A stretch of DNA of 64,000 nt, from contig NZ_VUKE01000003.1 of the NCBI RefSeq assembly GCF_009193175.1, forward strand, positions 62,001 through 126,000, in the 5' to 3' direction. Under the pieces are notes generated by a model. The model was not told the DNA's origin, did not search any database, and saw only the letters and a list, made by a program, of their open reading frames with translations. Source of the DNA: Georgenia ruanii. Its GTDB lineage: Bacteria > Actinomycetota > Actinomycetes > Actinomycetales > Actinomycetaceae. Below, piece after piece: positions 1 through 10,901 of the stretch. Both the position numbers and the translations under genes were made by a program. The first letter of the stretch is position 1; the number at the start of each line of letters is the position of its first letter.

Positions 1-1
1 C

Positions 2-331
2 ACGCCGGGCACCCGGGTGGTGGTGGGCCTGCTCGCCGACCCGCTGCTCTGGGTGATCCCGGTGTTCGGGCTGGTCGGGCTGCTGGCCTACGCCCGTTCG
101 CTCGAGCGCGGCGCCGTCGGGCCCGCCACGGCCGTGATGTGGACGGTCGAGGTGGTCGTGCCGGCCGTCGTCGGGGTCGCGCTGCTCGGCGACGCCGTCC
201 GGCCGGGCTGGGCGGGGGTGGCTGCGGCGGCGGTGCTGCTCGCCGTGGCGGGGTGCGCCGTCCTGGCGCTGGGCCCGGCCGACGCACCGCACCCCTCCAC
301 GGGCGCGGCAACGGGGAGGGGGCTGTCATGA
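2..331 (+). CDS. EamA/DMT-type membrane transporter, C-terminal part (5' end outside window)
   Basis: The reading frame is open from the window edge, so only the last ~109 residues are seen. They hold about three hydrophobic segments, with an arrangement like the last helices of drug/metabolite transporter (EamA-like) proteins: a short Arg/Glu loop, then a VVVPAVVG helix, then an Ala/Val-rich final helix and a polar tail. Family assignment rests on this pattern alone. The stop codon overlaps the start of the next gene in an ATGA, so the two are probably co-transcribed. The substrate cannot be inferred. Confidence 0.6.
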   Translation, partial: TPGTRVVVGLLADPLLWVIPVFGLVGLLAYARSLERGAVGPATAVMWTVEVVVPAVVGVALLGDAVRPGWAGVAAAAVLLAVAGCAVLALGPADAPHPSTGAATGRGLS

Positions 332-987
332 CGCCCGACCGGCGCGGCGCGAACGCGCAGCTGGGCCCGACCGCCGCGACCCGGCTGGTGGTCGCCGCGG
401 TGCTCGGGGCGGCGAGCGGCGTCGCCGCCGGCACCGTCGTCGACTGGCCGATCGGGCTGCTGCTCGGCTGGATCGTCGCCGCGGGCGTCTACGTCGGCTG
501 GATGTGGATCACGATCGGGCACATGGACGGCGCCGCCACGGCCGCCCACGCCGCCCGCGAGGACCCGGGCCGCCGCCCGGTGCACCTCATCGTCAACGGC
601 GCGGCGCTGGTGAGCCTCGGCGCCGTGGCGCTGCTGCTCGTGGGCCGCTCGGGCGGGGCCGCCGCCGAGGTGGGGCGGGCCCTGCTGAGCGTCGCGAGCG
701 TGGCGCTGGCGTGGGCGACCGTCCACACCGCGTTCACCGCCCGCTACGCGCACCTGTACTACACCAGCACCGCCCCGGTCGTGGACTTCGGCGCCGTCAC
801 GCACCCGTCCTACACGGACTTCGCCTACCTCGCCTTCACCGTCGGCATGACCTTCCAGGTCAGCGACACCCAGCTGAAGACCACCGACATGCGCCGCGCC
901 GTGCTCGAGCACGCCCTCTTCTCCTACCTGATCGGCGTGGTCGCCATCGCCGCGACCGTCAACCTCCTCGCCGGCCTGAAGGGCTGA
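328..987 (+). CDS. DUF1345 family membrane protein
   Basis: This 219-residue integral membrane protein has about five hydrophobic segments. The start at 328 is chosen because ATGA couples it to the upstream stop. The conserved DUF1345 features are visible: a HMDGAATAAHAAREDPGR loop after the second helix, and the block from TAFTARYAHLYYT through DFAYLAFTVGMTFQVSDT in the C-terminal half. The family has no established biochemical role. It lies directly after the EamA-like fragment, suggesting shared transcription but not revealing function. Confidence 0.85.
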   Translation: MTPDRRGANAQLGPTAATRLVVAAVLGAASGVAAGTVVDWPIGLLLGWIVAAGVYVGWMWITIGHMDGAATAAHAAREDPGRRPVHLIVNGAALVSLGAVALLLVGRSGGAAAEVGRALLSVASVALAWATVHTAFTARYAHLYYTSTAPVVDFGAVTHPSYTDFAYLAFTVGMTFQVSDTQLKTTDMRRAVLEHALFSYLIGVVAIAATVNLLAGLKG

Positions 988-1010
988 CCGCGGCGGGGGA
1001 CCTGGCGGGG

Positions 1011-2513
1011 TCACGGGCGCGGCGCGCGGAGCCGGAACCCGTCGGCCTCGGCGAGCACCGGCCAGGTGGCCACCGTGGCCCGGGAGGCCGCGCCCAGGCC
1101 CGTGGCCGGGCGGTGCACCAGCGTCGCCGCCCCCGAGGCGAGGTAGCCGAGCACCTCCCGCTGCCACCGCTGGTCCCGGGATCGCGGGGTGCCGTGACCG
1201 GGCCGGGCCGGGTCGTAGGTGAGGCCGGAGACGTCGACCCACACCCGGCAGCCGCGGGTCAGGTCCCGGGCGAGGGTGTCCATGAGCACCAGCGCGGTGG
1301 GGTCGTCGGCGGTGACGCAGCCGTCCACCCTGCGCGCCGCGTCGGCGAGCACGCGGGGGAACGGGGCGTTCGCCGGTCCGAGCGACACCACGGCGGCGGT
1401 GACGAGCACCGCCGCACCGCCCGCCACGAGCGCCTGCGCCGCCCGCCGGTGGCGCACGGGGCCGTCGCGCGCTCGCTGCACCGCCAGGCCGAGCACCACA
1501 CTGACCGGCACGGCCGCCAGCGCGCCGTAGTGGCGGAACGTCGTGGGGCTGGCCAGCAGCGTCAGCACGGCCGCGCCGGCGAGCGCGAGGAAGAGGCGCG
1601 CGCGCCGGTCCCGCCGCAGCGACCAGGCGGCCAGACCCACCACCACGCAGCCGGCCGCCACCAGCGCCACCTCGGCCGGGCGCGGTGCCGCGGCCGGGCC
1701 GAGGGCCGGGCCCACCACCCCGGCCAGCCGGTCCGTCCAGCCGGCCGCCATGCGCGCACGGCCGAGCTGGGCGAGCACGACGTAGCGCACCATCTCGCCG
1801 GGGGCAGCGAGGAAGAAGGGCAGGCACACGGCGGTCAGGGCAGCGGCGGCCCCGGTGAGCAGCTGCGCGAGCCGGCGCCTCCCGCCATGCAGGGCCACCC
1901 ACCCGGCCACGACGGCGAGCGGGACGACGCCCCAGACCTTCACGCCGGCCCCCAGCCCGAGGAGCGCGCCCGCCCCCAGCGCCGCGCGGGCGGTGGGGAG
2001 CGGCCGCGCCAGCAGCACGACCAGCGCCCCCGCCAGGCACAGGTTGGCCGGGCCCTCGAGCATCGTGGTCCGCTCGGCGTACGCCGCGGCCGGGGCGAGG
2101 GCGTACGCCAGGCCCGCCGTCAGCGCCGCGGCGCGGCCGGCCGGTTCGCCGAGCCGGGCGACGAGGACGGCGGTGAGGGCCCCGAGGGCCACGAAGGCGA
2201 CCCGGGCGACGGCGAACGCGACGCTGTCGGGCACCCACCAGGTCAGCGCGGCGAACGGCGCCAGCACGAGGGTGATCCCGGGCGGGTGGAGGAGGACGAA
2301 GTCGGCGTACGGCACCCGGCCGTGCACCAGCGCGGTCGCGGCGGTGAAGTACACGCCGTCGTCGTAGCCGCCCGCCCCCCGCAGCCCCCCACCGGCCAGC
2401 ACGGGCAGGAGGCGGACGGCCGCGGCCACGGCGGCCACCGGCGCCGCGACCGGCACGAGGTCGCGCCGCCGGCTCCTGGTGGGCGGCCCGGACCCCGGGT
2501 CGGGCCCGGTCAT
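1011..2513 (-). CDS. multi-pass membrane glycosyltransferase-like protein (GT39/GT87 type)
   Basis: This 500-residue protein has about ten hydrophobic segments. Near the N-terminus, after the first helix, an acidic loop (GGYDDGVYF, about residue 50) and a downstream HGRVPYADFVLLHPPG segment resemble the extracytoplasmic catalytic region of polyprenyl-phosphate-sugar-dependent membrane glycosyltransferases. A soluble-looking C-terminal domain follows the last helix. The start overlaps the stop of the upstream rhomboid-like gene (ATGA). Likely role, by family: transfer of a sugar from a lipid-linked donor outside the membrane. Donor and acceptor are unknown. Confidence 0.7.
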   Translation of the reverse strand: MTGPDPGSGPPTRSRRRDLVPVAAPVAAVAAAVRLLPVLAGGGLRGAGGYDDGVYFTAATALVHGRVPYADFVLLHPPGITLVLAPFAALTWWVPDSVAFAVARVAFVALGALTAVLVARLGEPAGRAAALTAGLAYALAPAAAYAERTTMLEGPANLCLAGALVVLLARPLPTARAALGAGALLGLGAGVKVWGVVPLAVVAGWVALHGGRRRLAQLLTGAAAALTAVCLPFFLAAPGEMVRYVVLAQLGRARMAAGWTDRLAGVVGPALGPAAAPRPAEVALVAAGCVVVGLAAWSLRRDRRARLFLALAGAAVLTLLASPTTFRHYGALAAVPVSVVLGLAVQRARDGPVRHRRAAQALVAGGAAVLVTAAVVSLGPANAPFPRVLADAARRVDGCVTADDPTALVLMDTLARDLTRGCRVWVDVSGLTYDPARPGHGTPRSRDQRWQREVLGYLASGAATLVHRPATGLGAASRATVATWPVLAEADGFRLRAPRP

Positions 2514-3226
2514 CGGGGCGCGGCCACCGCCCGGGCGGCCCGCGCCACCCGGGCGGCGAGGAGGGCCAGGCCGAGGCCGAGCAGGAACGCGGTCGCGTGA
2601 CCGACGTTCGTGAAGGTCTGGTGCCGCAGCAGCGGCCCGACGAAGTATCCCGCCGCGGCGGCGACGTACAGGCCGCGCCATTGCGGCGGCACCCGGGAGA
2701 GGATGAACGCGGCCATGCAGGCGATGCCGTAGCTGACGCCGACGTCGGAGGCCTGCGCGACGCTCTCGGCCAGCCGGCCGTGGGTGATGCCCGAGGCGAT
2801 GAGCGCGGCGACGAACAGCGTGGCTCCGACGTGGCCGAACCCGGCCGCCAGCACGGTGCCCGCGCGCCCGACCCACCGCTGCCCGGTGGCGTAGACCAGC
2901 AGGAGCAGCGGCAGCTGCAGCAGCCCGGAGAGGCTGGGCACGACGAAGGCGCTGACGACGAGCACGAACACCGGCCGGTCCCGCAGGTTCTCCAGGTTCG
3001 TGCTGCAGCGCTGCACGACGTCGGCGCGCACCTCGGGCGGGACGAGCTGGAGCACGATCGTCACGGCGGCGACCACGGCCGCGTACCCCAGGGCCAGGTC
3101 GCTGGAGAGCACGAGCCGCAGCGCCGCGCGAGCGGTGCCGGGGGCGTCGTGCCACGCCCGGGCGGCGGCGGGTCCCAGGCGCGCCCGCCAGGGCTCGCCC
3201 GTCACGCGCCGCGTCGAGGCACCCAC
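2510..3226 (-). CDS. rhomboid-like membrane protein
   Basis: A 238-residue protein starting at GTG with about six membrane segments. It resembles the actinobacterial rhomboid-like family: a long periplasmic-type loop with CSTNLENL after helix 1, a GHVGATLFVA helix and a final TFTNVGHATAFLLGLG helix. The classical rhomboid catalytic GxSG serine is not evident, so protease activity is doubtful. It is coupled by ATGA to the downstream glycosyltransferase-like gene, suggesting a cell-envelope role, which is inference. Confidence 0.7.
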   Translation of the reverse strand: MGASTRRVTGEPWRARLGPAAARAWHDAPGTARAALRLVLSSDLALGYAAVVAAVTIVLQLVPPEVRADVVQRCSTNLENLRDRPVFVLVVSAFVVPSLSGLLQLPLLLLVYATGQRWVGRAGTVLAAGFGHVGATLFVAALIASGITHGRLAESVAQASDVGVSYGIACMAAFILSRVPPQWRGLYVAAAAGYFVGPLLRHQTFTNVGHATAFLLGLGLALLAARVARAARAVAAPR

Positions 3227-3340
3227 GGCGGCGATGGTGCGCGCCGAACCGTGACGCCGCCACCGGGGCGGCGGGACGCCGGCTGGGAGCGTGCGAGTCG
3301 CCCGCTCGGCGCGGCCGGGTCGGGGCGCAGGATGTCGCGT

Positions 3341-4720
3341 TCAGCGCGGCCGGGTCGGGGCGGGCGGCGCGCCGCCCGCCCCGCGCGTCAGGTCCGGACG
3401 TCCCTGCAGAGCCAGGTGGACCACCGCCCAGGCGGCGAGCCAGGCCGTGGCCAGGGCGAGGCCGCCGGTGACGTCGGTGAGCCAGTGGGTGCCCAGGTAC
3501 AGGTCGGTGGCGGCGACGGCGCTCGCGAGCACCGCGGCGACGGGGACCAGCAGGCCCGGCCTGGTGCCGGGGACGTGGCGCAGCAGGACGTGGACGAGGG
3601 CCGCCGCTGCCACCAGGGCCTGGACGGTGTGGGCCGCGGGGTAGGTGGACAGTGCGGGGACGGGGCCGCCGCCGGGGGTGGGCTGGTTGACGAGCGCGGC
3701 CACGAGGTCGCGCGCCGCGACCGCCCCGAGGTACATCGCCAGCGGCTCGACCGCCGGACCCCACCGCCCGGTGCGCCCCCGGATGAGAGCGCCGACCACG
3801 ACCAGCGCCGGGACCAGCACCACCGAGCTGCCCAGCCACATGAGCACCTGGGCGGCCGCGGTGGCCCAGGCGTACTGGTGCGCCTCGACCCAGGCCCGCA
3901 CCACCGGGTCGAGCAGGGCGAACTCCTCGTGGGCCACGACGTCCTGGGTGGTGCCGACGAACCACCACACCGCGCCGGCGCCCACGGCGACTGCCAGCGT
4001 CATCGGCAGCCCGGTGGGCCGGCGGGCCACGCGGCGGCCCAGCCACGCCGCCTGCCGGGGGAAGCGCCGCCGCAGCCGCTGCAGCCGGGGACTCGCGCGA
4101 ACCCGGGCCGCGAGGCGCGCGCGCCGCTCCGGGCGCAGCACCCGTCCCAGGACGAGGGCGAGCACGACGAGCACGAGGATCCCCAGGCCGACCCGGGAGG
4201 CGATGTGCTCGACGTGCTGCCAGCTGCTGCCGCCGAGGTAGCCCAGGAGGACGGCGGCGACGGCCCACAGCGTGCCGCCGGCGATGTTGTACCCCGCGAA
4301 GGTGCGGTAGGGCAGCCGCGCCATCCCGGCGAGGCCGGGGATGAGCACCCGCAGGGCGGCGGTGAACCGGCCGATGAACACCGCCTTCCCGCCGCGCTCG
4401 GCGAGGAAGTGCTCGGCCCGGTCCAGATGGTCGTGGCGGACCCATCGGCCGACCGTGCCGGTGAGCAGCCGGCGTCCCCAGCGCCGCCCGATGGCGTAGC
4501 CGGCGCTGTCGCCGATGACCGCGCCGAGCACCCCGGCGACGAGCACCGCGGCGAGGCTGACCCGCTGCTCGAAGGCGAGCACCCCACCGAGGATGAGGGC
4601 CACCTCGCCCGGGAAGACGAACCCGACGAACGCCGAGGCCTCGAGCGCGGGGACGAGGAACACCACGGCGAGGGCCACCCACCCTGGCAGGTCGAGGATG
4701 TGCGCGGCCACCGCCTGCAT
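3341..4720 (-). CDS. DedA-family / PAP2-like fusion protein
   Basis: A 459-residue fusion. Residues ~1-200 form a DedA (SNARE-associated) domain with the typical [11 protein letters not shown] and [18 protein letters not shown] motifs and several helices. Residues ~225-440 form a PAP2-like phosphatase domain with about five helices. DedA proteins act as lipid or undecaprenyl-phosphate flippases and PAP2 enzymes dephosphorylate lipid pyrophosphates, so the fusion would suit lipid-carrier recycling. The PAP2 signature is eroded: both catalytic histidines are present (YPAAHT and THWLTD), but the usual Arg-Pro of motif 1, the Ser-Gly of motif 2 and the Ser-Arg of motif 3 are replaced. Activity is therefore uncertain. 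Confidence 0.85.
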   Translation of the reverse strand: MQAVAAHILDLPGWVALAVVFLVPALEASAFVGFVFPGEVALILGGVLAFEQRVSLAAVLVAGVLGAVIGDSAGYAIGRRWGRRLLTGTVGRWVRHDHLDRAEHFLAERGGKAVFIGRFTAALRVLIPGLAGMARLPYRTFAGYNIAGGTLWAVAAVLLGYLGGSSWQHVEHIASRVGLGILVLVVLALVLGRVLRPERRARLAARVRASPRLQRLRRRFPRQAAWLGRRVARRPTGLPMTLAVAVGAGAVWWFVGTTQDVVAHEEFALLDPVVRAWVEAHQYAWATAAAQVLMWLGSSVVLVPALVVVGALIRGRTGRWGPAVEPLAMYLGAVAARDLVAALVNQPTPGGGPVPALSTYPAAHTVQALVAAAALVHVLLRHVPGTRPGLLVPVAAVLASAVAATDLYLGTHWLTDVTGGLALATAWLAAWAVVHLALQGRPDLTRGAGGAPPAPTRPR

Positions 4721-4930
4721 GGGGCCCTCCTCGGCGCCGGGGCCGCCCGGGTCGGCGGCGTGCGCGGCGGACTCTACGCGCCGGCCCTGGGGACCGGTCG
4801 GGCGTCAGGGATCCGTCAAGATCCGCCGTCGCCGCGCTAAGACGGCGTCACCGGGGGTGCCGACCGGTGCCGTCAGGGTCGACAATCAGGCTGGTGTCGG
4901 CTGCGGGGCCGGCGAACGGGGCAAGACGTC
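4721..4930. promoter_or_regulatory. divergent intergenic region before DedA-PAP2 and kimA-like genes
   Basis: This 210-bp gap separates two divergent genes and must hold both promoters. A small inverted repeat, GGATC-N6-GATCC, lies at 4809-4824. A cyclic-di-AMP (ydaO-type) riboswitch was looked for because kimA genes can carry one, but none of its conserved segments is recognisable. No confident -35/-10 pair can be named. Confidence 0.35.
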
Positions 4931-6985
4931 ATGAGCGCACCGAGCGTCCCAGACCTCCTCAAGCGAGCCCTGGTCGGGCGGCCCGTGCGCAGCGAGCGCA
5001 TGGCGGCGACGCTGCTGCCCAAGCGCATCGCGCTGCCGGTGTTCGCCTCCGACGCTCTCTCGTCGGTGGCGTACGCGCCCGACGAGATCCTGCTGACACT
5101 GTCGCTGGCCGGCATGGCGGCGGTGACGCTGGCCCCCTGGGTCGGCCTTGCCGTGGTCGTGGTCATGATGGCGGTGGTCGCCTCCTACCGGCAGACCGTG
5201 CACGCCTACCCCTCCGGCGGCGGCGGGTACGCCGTCGTGCGGGAGAACCTGGGGCACCGGGCGGGCATGGTGGTGGCCAGCGCGCTGCTCGTGGACTACG
5301 TGCTCACCGTGGCGGTGTCGGTCGCCTCCGGGATGCAGTACCTCGCAGCGGCCCTGCCCGCGGCCCGGGGGCACGAGGTCTCGCTCGGGGTGGCGGTCGT
5401 GGTGGTGCTGGCGGTGCTCAACCTGCGGGGCGTGCGCGAGTCGGGCACGGCGTTCGCCATCCCGGTGTATGCCTTCATCGGGTCGATCGGCCTGATGATC
5501 CTCGTGGGGCTGGTGCAGGCGGTCACCGGGACGCTGCATCCTGCGGCTTCGGCCGGCTTCCAGCTGGTCCCGGAGGCCGCTTTCAGCCAGGGGCTGACCG
5601 GGTTGGCCGGCGGCTTCCTGGTGCTGCGGGCCTTCTCGTCCGGCTCCGCGGCCCTGACCGGCATCGAGGCCGTGAGCAACGGGGTGCCGGCGTTCCGCCG
5701 TCCGAAGTCCCGCAACGCGGCGACGACGCTGCTCCTCCTGGGCCTCATCGCCGCGACCATGCTCATGTCGATCCTGCTTCTCGCCGGTGCGACCGGCCTG
5801 CGTTTCGCCCAGGACCCCGCCACCCAGCTGCTCGACAACGGTCAGCCGGTGGGGCCCGGCTACAACCAGGACCCGGTGATCAGCCAGATCGCCGCGACGG
5901 TCTTCCATGGCGTGCCGGTGCTGTTCGTCCTGGTGACGATCACGACGGGCTTCATCCTCGTGCTGGCCGCGAACACCGCGTTCAACGGCTTCCCGGCGCT
6001 CGGCTCGGTCCTCGCCCGCGACGGCTTGCTGCCCCGGCAGATGCACACCCGCGGGGACCGGCTGGCCTTCTCGAACGGCATCGTGCTGCTGGCCGCGGGA
6101 GCCTGCGCCTTCATCGTCGCGTTCGACGCCGTGGTCACCCGGCTCATCCAGCTCTACATCGTGGGCGTGTTCGTCTCCTTCACGCTCAGCCAGTTCGGGA
6201 TGGTGCGGCACTGGAGCCGGTACCTGCTCACCGAGCAGGACCGGCGCGCCCGGGCGCGGATGCACCGCTCGCGCGCGATCAACGCCTTCGGCGGGGTGCT
6301 CACGTCGGTGGTGCTCGTCATCGTCCTCGTCACGAAGTTCTCCCACGGCGCCTGGATCACCATCCTGCTCATGGGGCTCGTGCTCCTCGCCATGCGCGGC
6401 ATCGCGCGTCACTACGACGCCGTCGGGCGGCAGATCACCGTCGCGGACCCGTCCGCCTCGCGCGCGCTGCCGCCGCGGGTGCACGGCATCATCCTGGTCT
6501 CGAAGCTGCACGAGGCCGCCATGCGGGCCATCGCCTACGCCCGCGCCACCCGGCCGACGACGCTCGAGGCCGTCACGGTGAACCTCGACGACGAGGAGAC
6601 CGCCGCCCTGCGCCGGGCGTGGGCGGAGTTCGAGATCCCGGTCCCGCTCACGGTGCTCGACTCGCCGTACCGGGAGATCACCCGGCCGGTGGTGGACCAC
6701 GTCCGCGCCGTGCGCTGGCAGTCGCCCCGCGACCTGGTCGTCGTCTTCGTTCCCGAGTACGTCGTCAGCCACTGGTGGGAGCAGGTGCTGCACAACCAGA
6801 GCGCCCTGCGCCTCAAGGCCCGGTTGCTCTTCACCCCCGGGGTCGTCCTCGCGTCCGTCCCCTTCCAGCTGCACGAGGTGGACCGGCCCGACCGGCCAGG
6901 AACCCTGCCGCCCGGCGCCGGGGCGGTGTACGGCGTGGCTGGGCCGCCAACCGGGCGCCCGCCCGGCCGGTCCGGGGGTCCGTGA
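4931..6985 (+). CDS. kimA: KimA-like potassium/proton symporter (APC superfamily)
   Basis: This 684-residue permease has 12 predicted membrane helices (residues ~30-480) and a ~200-residue cytoplasmic C-terminal domain. It matches Bacillus KimA at many recalled blocks: [10 protein letters not shown]-like [90 protein letters not shown] and [10 protein letters not shown]. KimA proteins import K+ with protons and are often c-di-AMP controlled through the cytoplasmic domain. It stops only 39 bp before kdpF, so it may share regulation or a transcript with the Kdp system. The substrate assignment is by homology. Confidence 0.85.
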   Translation: MSAPSVPDLLKRALVGRPVRSERMAATLLPKRIALPVFASDALSSVAYAPDEILLTLSLAGMAAVTLAPWVGLAVVVVMMAVVASYRQTVHAYPSGGGGYAVVRENLGHRAGMVVASALLVDYVLTVAVSVASGMQYLAAALPAARGHEVSLGVAVVVVLAVLNLRGVRESGTAFAIPVYAFIGSIGLMILVGLVQAVTGTLHPAASAGFQLVPEAAFSQGLTGLAGGFLVLRAFSSGSAALTGIEAVSNGVPAFRRPKSRNAATTLLLLGLIAATMLMSILLLAGATGLRFAQDPATQLLDNGQPVGPGYNQDPVISQIAATVFHGVPVLFVLVTITTGFILVLAANTAFNGFPALGSVLARDGLLPRQMHTRGDRLAFSNGIVLLAAGACAFIVAFDAVVTRLIQLYIVGVFVSFTLSQFGMVRHWSRYLLTEQDRRARARMHRSRAINAFGGVLTSVVLVIVLVTKFSHGAWITILLMGLVLLAMRGIARHYDAVGRQITVADPSASRALPPRVHGIILVSKLHEAAMRAIAYARATRPTTLEAVTVNLDDEETAALRRAWAEFEIPVPLTVLDSPYREITRPVVDHVRAVRWQSPRDLVVVFVPEYVVSHWWEQVLHNQSALRLKARLLFTPGVVLASVPFQLHEVDRPDRPGTLPPGAGAVYGVAGPPTGRPPGRSGGP

Positions 6986-7024
6986 GCCTGACGTCCCTGC
7001 TCCTTTCCACACCGGAGGTTCCCC

Positions 7025-7108
7025 ATGGCGGACCTCGCCTACATCCTCCTGACGCTAGCGTTCTTCGTGGCCATCGCCGTGCTCGCGCGGCGCGCGGACC
7101 GCTCATGA
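7025..7108 (+). CDS. kdpF: KdpF, small subunit of the KdpFABC K+ ATPase
   Basis: A 27-residue single-helix protein ([20 protein letters not shown], then a basic tail ARRADRS). It has the size and position of KdpF, which stabilises the KdpABC complex in the membrane. A purine-rich ribosome site (GGAGG, about 7010-7020) precedes the ATG. Its stop codon overlaps the kdpA start in ATGA. Confidence 0.9.
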   Translation: MADLAYILLTLAFFVAIAVLARRADRS

Positions 7109-8769
7109 GCCCGGCCACGGCGGCGCTCGGGCAGCTCGCCGTCCTGATCGCCGCGCTGGCGGTCGCGCACCGCCCGCTCGGCGCCTACATGGCGCGCACG
7201 TTCACCTCACCGCGGCACCTGCGCGCCGAGCGCCTGGCGTACCGGGCCCTGCGCGTGGACCCCGACGCCGACCAGCGCTGGAGCACCTACCTGCTCTCGC
7301 TGCTCGGGTTCTCTCTCGCCTCGGTGCTCGTCCTCTTCGCCCTCGCTCGCCTGCAGAACCACCTTCCGCTCTCCCTCGGCATGGCGCCCATGGACCCGGC
7401 AGGCGCGTGGAACGCCGCGGTGTCGTTCGTGACGAACACGAACTGGCAGTGGTTCTCCGGCGAGCAGGCGGCGGGCTACCTGCTGCAGATGGCCGGGTTC
7501 GCCGTGCAGAACTTCCTCTCCGCGGCCGTGGGCATCGCCGTGGCGGTGGCGCTGGTGCGCGGCTTCGCGCGCTCCGGCGCGGACGGCCGCGTCGGGAACT
7601 TCTGGGCCGACCTCGTGCGCACGACCGTGCGAATCCTGCTGCCGATCGCGGTCGTCGCCGCCCTCGCGCTGGTGGCGACCGGCGTGGTCCAAAGCTTCAC
7701 GAGCCCCACGGGGGTCGCCACGCTGGCCGGGGGCACCCAGCACGCGCTCGGCGGCCCGGTGGCCTCCCAGGAGGCCATCAAGGAGCTCGGCACCAACGGC
7801 GGCGGGTTCTTCAACGCCAACTCGGCGCACCCGCTGGAGAACCCCACCCCGGTGAGCAACCTGCTCGAGGTCTTCCTCCTGCTCGTCATCCCGTTCTCCC
7901 TGCCCCGGACGTTCGGGATCATGGTGGGCAGCACCCGGCAGGGCCGGGCGATCCTCGCCGCCATGGCCACGATCTGGTTCGCCTCCGTCGTCCTGCTGAC
8001 CTGGGCGGAGATGGCCGGTCCCGGCACGGTGCCGCGGCTGGCGGGGGCCGCCCTCGAGGGCAAGGAGGTCAGGTTCGGTCCGACTGCCAGCGCCCTGTTC
8101 GCCGCCTCCACCACCGCGACCTCCACCGGGGCGGTGAACGCCGCGCACGACTCGCTGACCGCGCCGGGCGGTGGGGTGGCGTTGGTGAACATGCTGCTGG
8201 GCGAGGTCGCCCCCGGCGGCGTCGGGTCCGGCTTGTACGGGATGCTCGTGTTCGCCGTCGTGGCGGTGTTCATCGCCGGTCTCATGGTCGGGCGCACGCC
8301 CGAGTACCTGGGCAAGAAGATCGGCCGCGGCGAGATCACCCTGGTCGCGCTGTACGTGCTGACGATGCCCGCCGTCGTCCTGGTGGGTACCGCCGTCGCG
8401 ATGTCGGTGCCGGCGGGCCTCGCCGGGATCTCTCAGCCCGGCCCGCACGGGCTGTCGGAGGTGCTGTACGCCTTCGCCTCCGTGACCAACAACAACGGCA
8501 GCGCCTTCGCGGGGCTGGGCGCCGCCACCCCCTTCTACAACACCGCCCTCGGACTGGCCATGCTCCTCGGCCGCTTCGTGCCGATGGCGCTCGTCCTCGC
8601 GCTGGCCGGGCGCCTCGCGAGCCAGCAGACCGTCCCGGCCGGCGCCGGCACCCTGCCCACCCACCGGCCGCTGTTCGTCGGCCTGCTGGTGGCCGTGACC
8701 GTCCTCGTCACCGGGCTGACCTTCGTCCCGGTGCTCTCCCTCGCCCCCGTCGTGGAGTCGCTGTCATGA
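7105..8769 (+). CDS. kdpA: KdpA, potassium-binding translocation subunit
   Basis: A 554-residue integral membrane protein of normal KdpA length with about ten helices. K+ selectivity-filter loops are visible: [28 protein letters not shown] (a hallmark), [12 protein letters not shown] and [12 protein letters not shown]. KdpA forms the channel-like K+ pathway of the KdpFABC P-type ATPase, a high-affinity uptake system used when K+ is scarce. The ATG at 7105 overlaps the kdpF stop, and its own stop overlaps the kdpB start. Confidence 0.97.
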   Translation: MSPATAALGQLAVLIAALAVAHRPLGAYMARTFTSPRHLRAERLAYRALRVDPDADQRWSTYLLSLLGFSLASVLVLFALARLQNHLPLSLGMAPMDPAGAWNAAVSFVTNTNWQWFSGEQAAGYLLQMAGFAVQNFLSAAVGIAVAVALVRGFARSGADGRVGNFWADLVRTTVRILLPIAVVAALALVATGVVQSFTSPTGVATLAGGTQHALGGPVASQEAIKELGTNGGGFFNANSAHPLENPTPVSNLLEVFLLLVIPFSLPRTFGIMVGSTRQGRAILAAMATIWFASVVLLTWAEMAGPGTVPRLAGAALEGKEVRFGPTASALFAASTTATSTGAVNAAHDSLTAPGGGVALVNMLLGEVAPGGVGSGLYGMLVFAVVAVFIAGLMVGRTPEYLGKKIGRGEITLVALYVLTMPAVVLVGTAVAMSVPAGLAGISQPGPHGLSEVLYAFASVTNNNGSAFAGLGAATPFYNTALGLAMLLGRFVPMALVLALAGRLASQQTVPAGAGTLPTHRPLFVGLLVAVTVLVTGLTFVPVLSLAPVVESLS

Positions 8770-10901
8770 CCGCCGTCCGCCCCGCCCGCACCCGCGCCCG
8801 CGGCGCGGTGCACACGCCCGCCCCGGTCACGCCGTTCGGCCCGCGCCAGCTCCTCCGCGCACTGCCGGGCGCGCTGCGCAAGCTCGACCCCCGTCAGCTC
8901 TACCGCAGCCCGGTCATGCTCGTCGTCGAGATCGGCGCGGCGATCTGCACGGTGCTCTCGGCGGTCCGCCCGACCCTCTTCGCCATCGCGGTCACGCTCT
9001 GGCTGTGGGCCACCGTGCTGTTCGCCACGCTCGCCGAGTCGGTGGCGGAGGGGCGCGGCAAGGCGCAGGCGGCGAGCCTGCGGGCCACCCAGAAGCTCAC
9101 CACCGCCCGCCGGGTCGTGGCGCCCCACGACACGCTCGAGTTCACCACCGCCCTGACCGGCCTGCCCACCGCGGAGATCCCCTCCTCGGCCCTGCGGGTC
9201 GGCGACGTCGTCATCGTGGAGGCCGGAGAGACCATCCCCGGGGACGGCGACGTCGTCGAGGGCATCGCCAGCGTCGACGAGTCGGCCATCACGGGGGAGT
9301 CCGCGCCCGTCATCCGCGAGTCCGGCGGCGACCGCAGCGCGGTCACCGGCGGCACCCGGGTGCTCTCGGACCGCATCGTCGTGCGGATCACCGCCCCGGC
9401 GGGGCAGACGTTCGTCGACCGGATGATCGCGCTGGTCGAGGGGAGCGAGCGTCAGCGCACCCCCAACGAGATCGCGCTGGGGATCCTGCTCGTGGTGCTC
9501 ACGGTCATCTTCCTGCTGGCGGTGGTCACCCTCCAGCCGTTCGCGGTCTACTCCGGTGCCCCGCAGTCCCTGATCGTGCTGGTGGCGCTGCTCGTGTGCC
9601 TCATCCCCACGACGATCGGGGCGCTGCTGTCGGCCATCGGCATCGCCGGGATGGACCGGCTGGTGCGCCGCAACGTCCTGGCGATGTCCGGGCGCGCCGT
9701 CGAGGCCGCGGGCGACGTCGACGTCCTCCTGCTCGACAAGACCGGCACCATCACCCTGGGCAACCGGCAGGCGGCCGCGCTGCTCCCCGCCCCCGGCGTC
9801 GACCCGGCCGCCCTGGCCGACGCCGCCCAGCTCTCCTCGATGGCCGACGACACCCCGGAGGGGCGCAGCGTCCTCGTGCTCGTCAAGGAGCAGCACGGCC
9901 TGCGCGCCCGGGAGACGGGCGAGCTGCCCGGCGCCGAGCTGGTGCCGTTCGCCGCCCGCACCCGGATGAGCGGGCTCGACCTGCCCGTCGACGGCGGCGT
10001 CCGCCGCATCCGCAAGGGCGCCGCCGCGGCGGTGGCCGCCTGGGTCCACTCCGCCGGCGGGCACGTGGGCGAGGACGTCGAGCGCCTCGTCGACGAGATC
10101 AGCGCCACCGGGGGCACCCCGCTCGTCGTCGCCGAGCAGCGCGGGACGGCCCCGGCCCGCGCCCTCGGGGTGGTCCACCTCAAGGACGTCGTCAAGCGCG
10201 GGCTGCGCGAGCGGTTCGAGGAGCTGCGCGCCATGGGCATCCGCACCGTCATGGTCACCGGGGACAACCCGCTCACCGCCCGCGCCATCGCCGCGGAGGC
10301 CGGGGTGGACGACGTCCTCGCCGAGGCCACCCCCGAGGACAAGCTGGCGCTCATCCGCCGCGAGCAGCAGGGCGGCCGGCTGGTCGCCATGGCCGGCGAC
10401 GGCACCAACGACGCGCCCGCCCTGGCCCAGGCCGACGTCGGTGTCGCCATGAACACCGGGACGACGGCGGCGAAGGAGGCGGGCAACATGGTCGACCTCG
10501 ACTCCAACCCGACCAAGCTCATCCAGATCGTCGGGATCGGCAAGCAGCTGCTCATCACCCGCGGGGCGCTGACCACGTTCTCCATCGCCAACGACGTCGC
10601 GAAGTACTTCGCGATCCTGCCCGCGATGTTCGCGGGCGTGTTCCCCCAGCTCGGCGTCCTGAACGTCATGCGCCTGGCGAGCCCGCAGTCGGCCATCCTC
10701 TCGGCGGTCATCTTCAACGCCCTCGTGATCGTCGCCCTCATCCCCCTGGCCCTGCGCGGGGTGCGGTACCGGCCCGCCGCGGCCGGGGTGCTGCTGCGCC
10801 GGAACCTGCTCCTGTACGGCGTGGGCGGGCTGATCGCCCCGTTCGTCGGCATCAAGCTCGTCGACCTGCTCGTCTCCCTGCTCCCCGGGATCGCGTCGTG
10901 A
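8766..10901 (+). CDS. kdpB: KdpB, catalytic P-type ATPase subunit
   Basis: A 711-residue P-type ATPase with the actuator motif TGES, the phosphorylation motif DKTGT (Asp324), the KGA nucleotide-binding segment, the TGDNPLTA hinge motif and [10 protein letters not shown] near residue 545. It hydrolyses ATP to drive K+ uptake through KdpA. Length and motif order are normal. It starts inside the kdpA stop (ATGA) and ends overlapping the kdpC GTG (GTGA), implying translational coupling. Confidence 0.97.
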   Translation: MTAVRPARTRARGAVHTPAPVTPFGPRQLLRALPGALRKLDPRQLYRSPVMLVVEIGAAICTVLSAVRPTLFAIAVTLWLWATVLFATLAESVAEGRGKAQAASLRATQKLTTARRVVAPHDTLEFTTALTGLPTAEIPSSALRVGDVVIVEAGETIPGDGDVVEGIASVDESAITGESAPVIRESGGDRSAVTGGTRVLSDRIVVRITAPAGQTFVDRMIALVEGSERQRTPNEIALGILLVVLTVIFLLAVVTLQPFAVYSGAPQSLIVLVALLVCLIPTTIGALLSAIGIAGMDRLVRRNVLAMSGRAVEAAGDVDVLLLDKTGTITLGNRQAAALLPAPGVDPAALADAAQLSSMADDTPEGRSVLVLVKEQHGLRARETGELPGAELVPFAARTRMSGLDLPVDGGVRRIRKGAAAAVAAWVHSAGGHVGEDVERLVDEISATGGTPLVVAEQRGTAPARALGVVHLKDVVKRGLRERFEELRAMGIRTVMVTGDNPLTARAIAAEAGVDDVLAEATPEDKLALIRREQQGGRLVAMAGDGTNDAPALAQADVGVAMNTGTTAAKEAGNMVDLDSNPTKLIQIVGIGKQLLITRGALTTFSIANDVAKYFAILPAMFAGVFPQLGVLNVMRLASPQSAILSAVIFNALVIVALIPLALRGVRYRPAAAGVLLRRNLLLYGVGGLIAPFVGIKLVDLLVSLLPGIAS

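Noticed and set aside
88-2238. Very long open frame opposite the DUF1345 and glycosyltransferase-like genes
   Set aside because: It is Arg/Gly/Pro-rich with no domain and arises from the high GC content; the overlapping genes have clear family features.
4721-4930. c-di-AMP riboswitch before the KimA-like gene
   Set aside because: None of the conserved ydaO riboswitch segments could be recognised.
4867-7104. Upstream extension of the kdpA frame by hundreds of codons
   Set aside because: The extension overlaps the KimA-like gene in another frame and kdpF; kdpA has its normal length from 7105.
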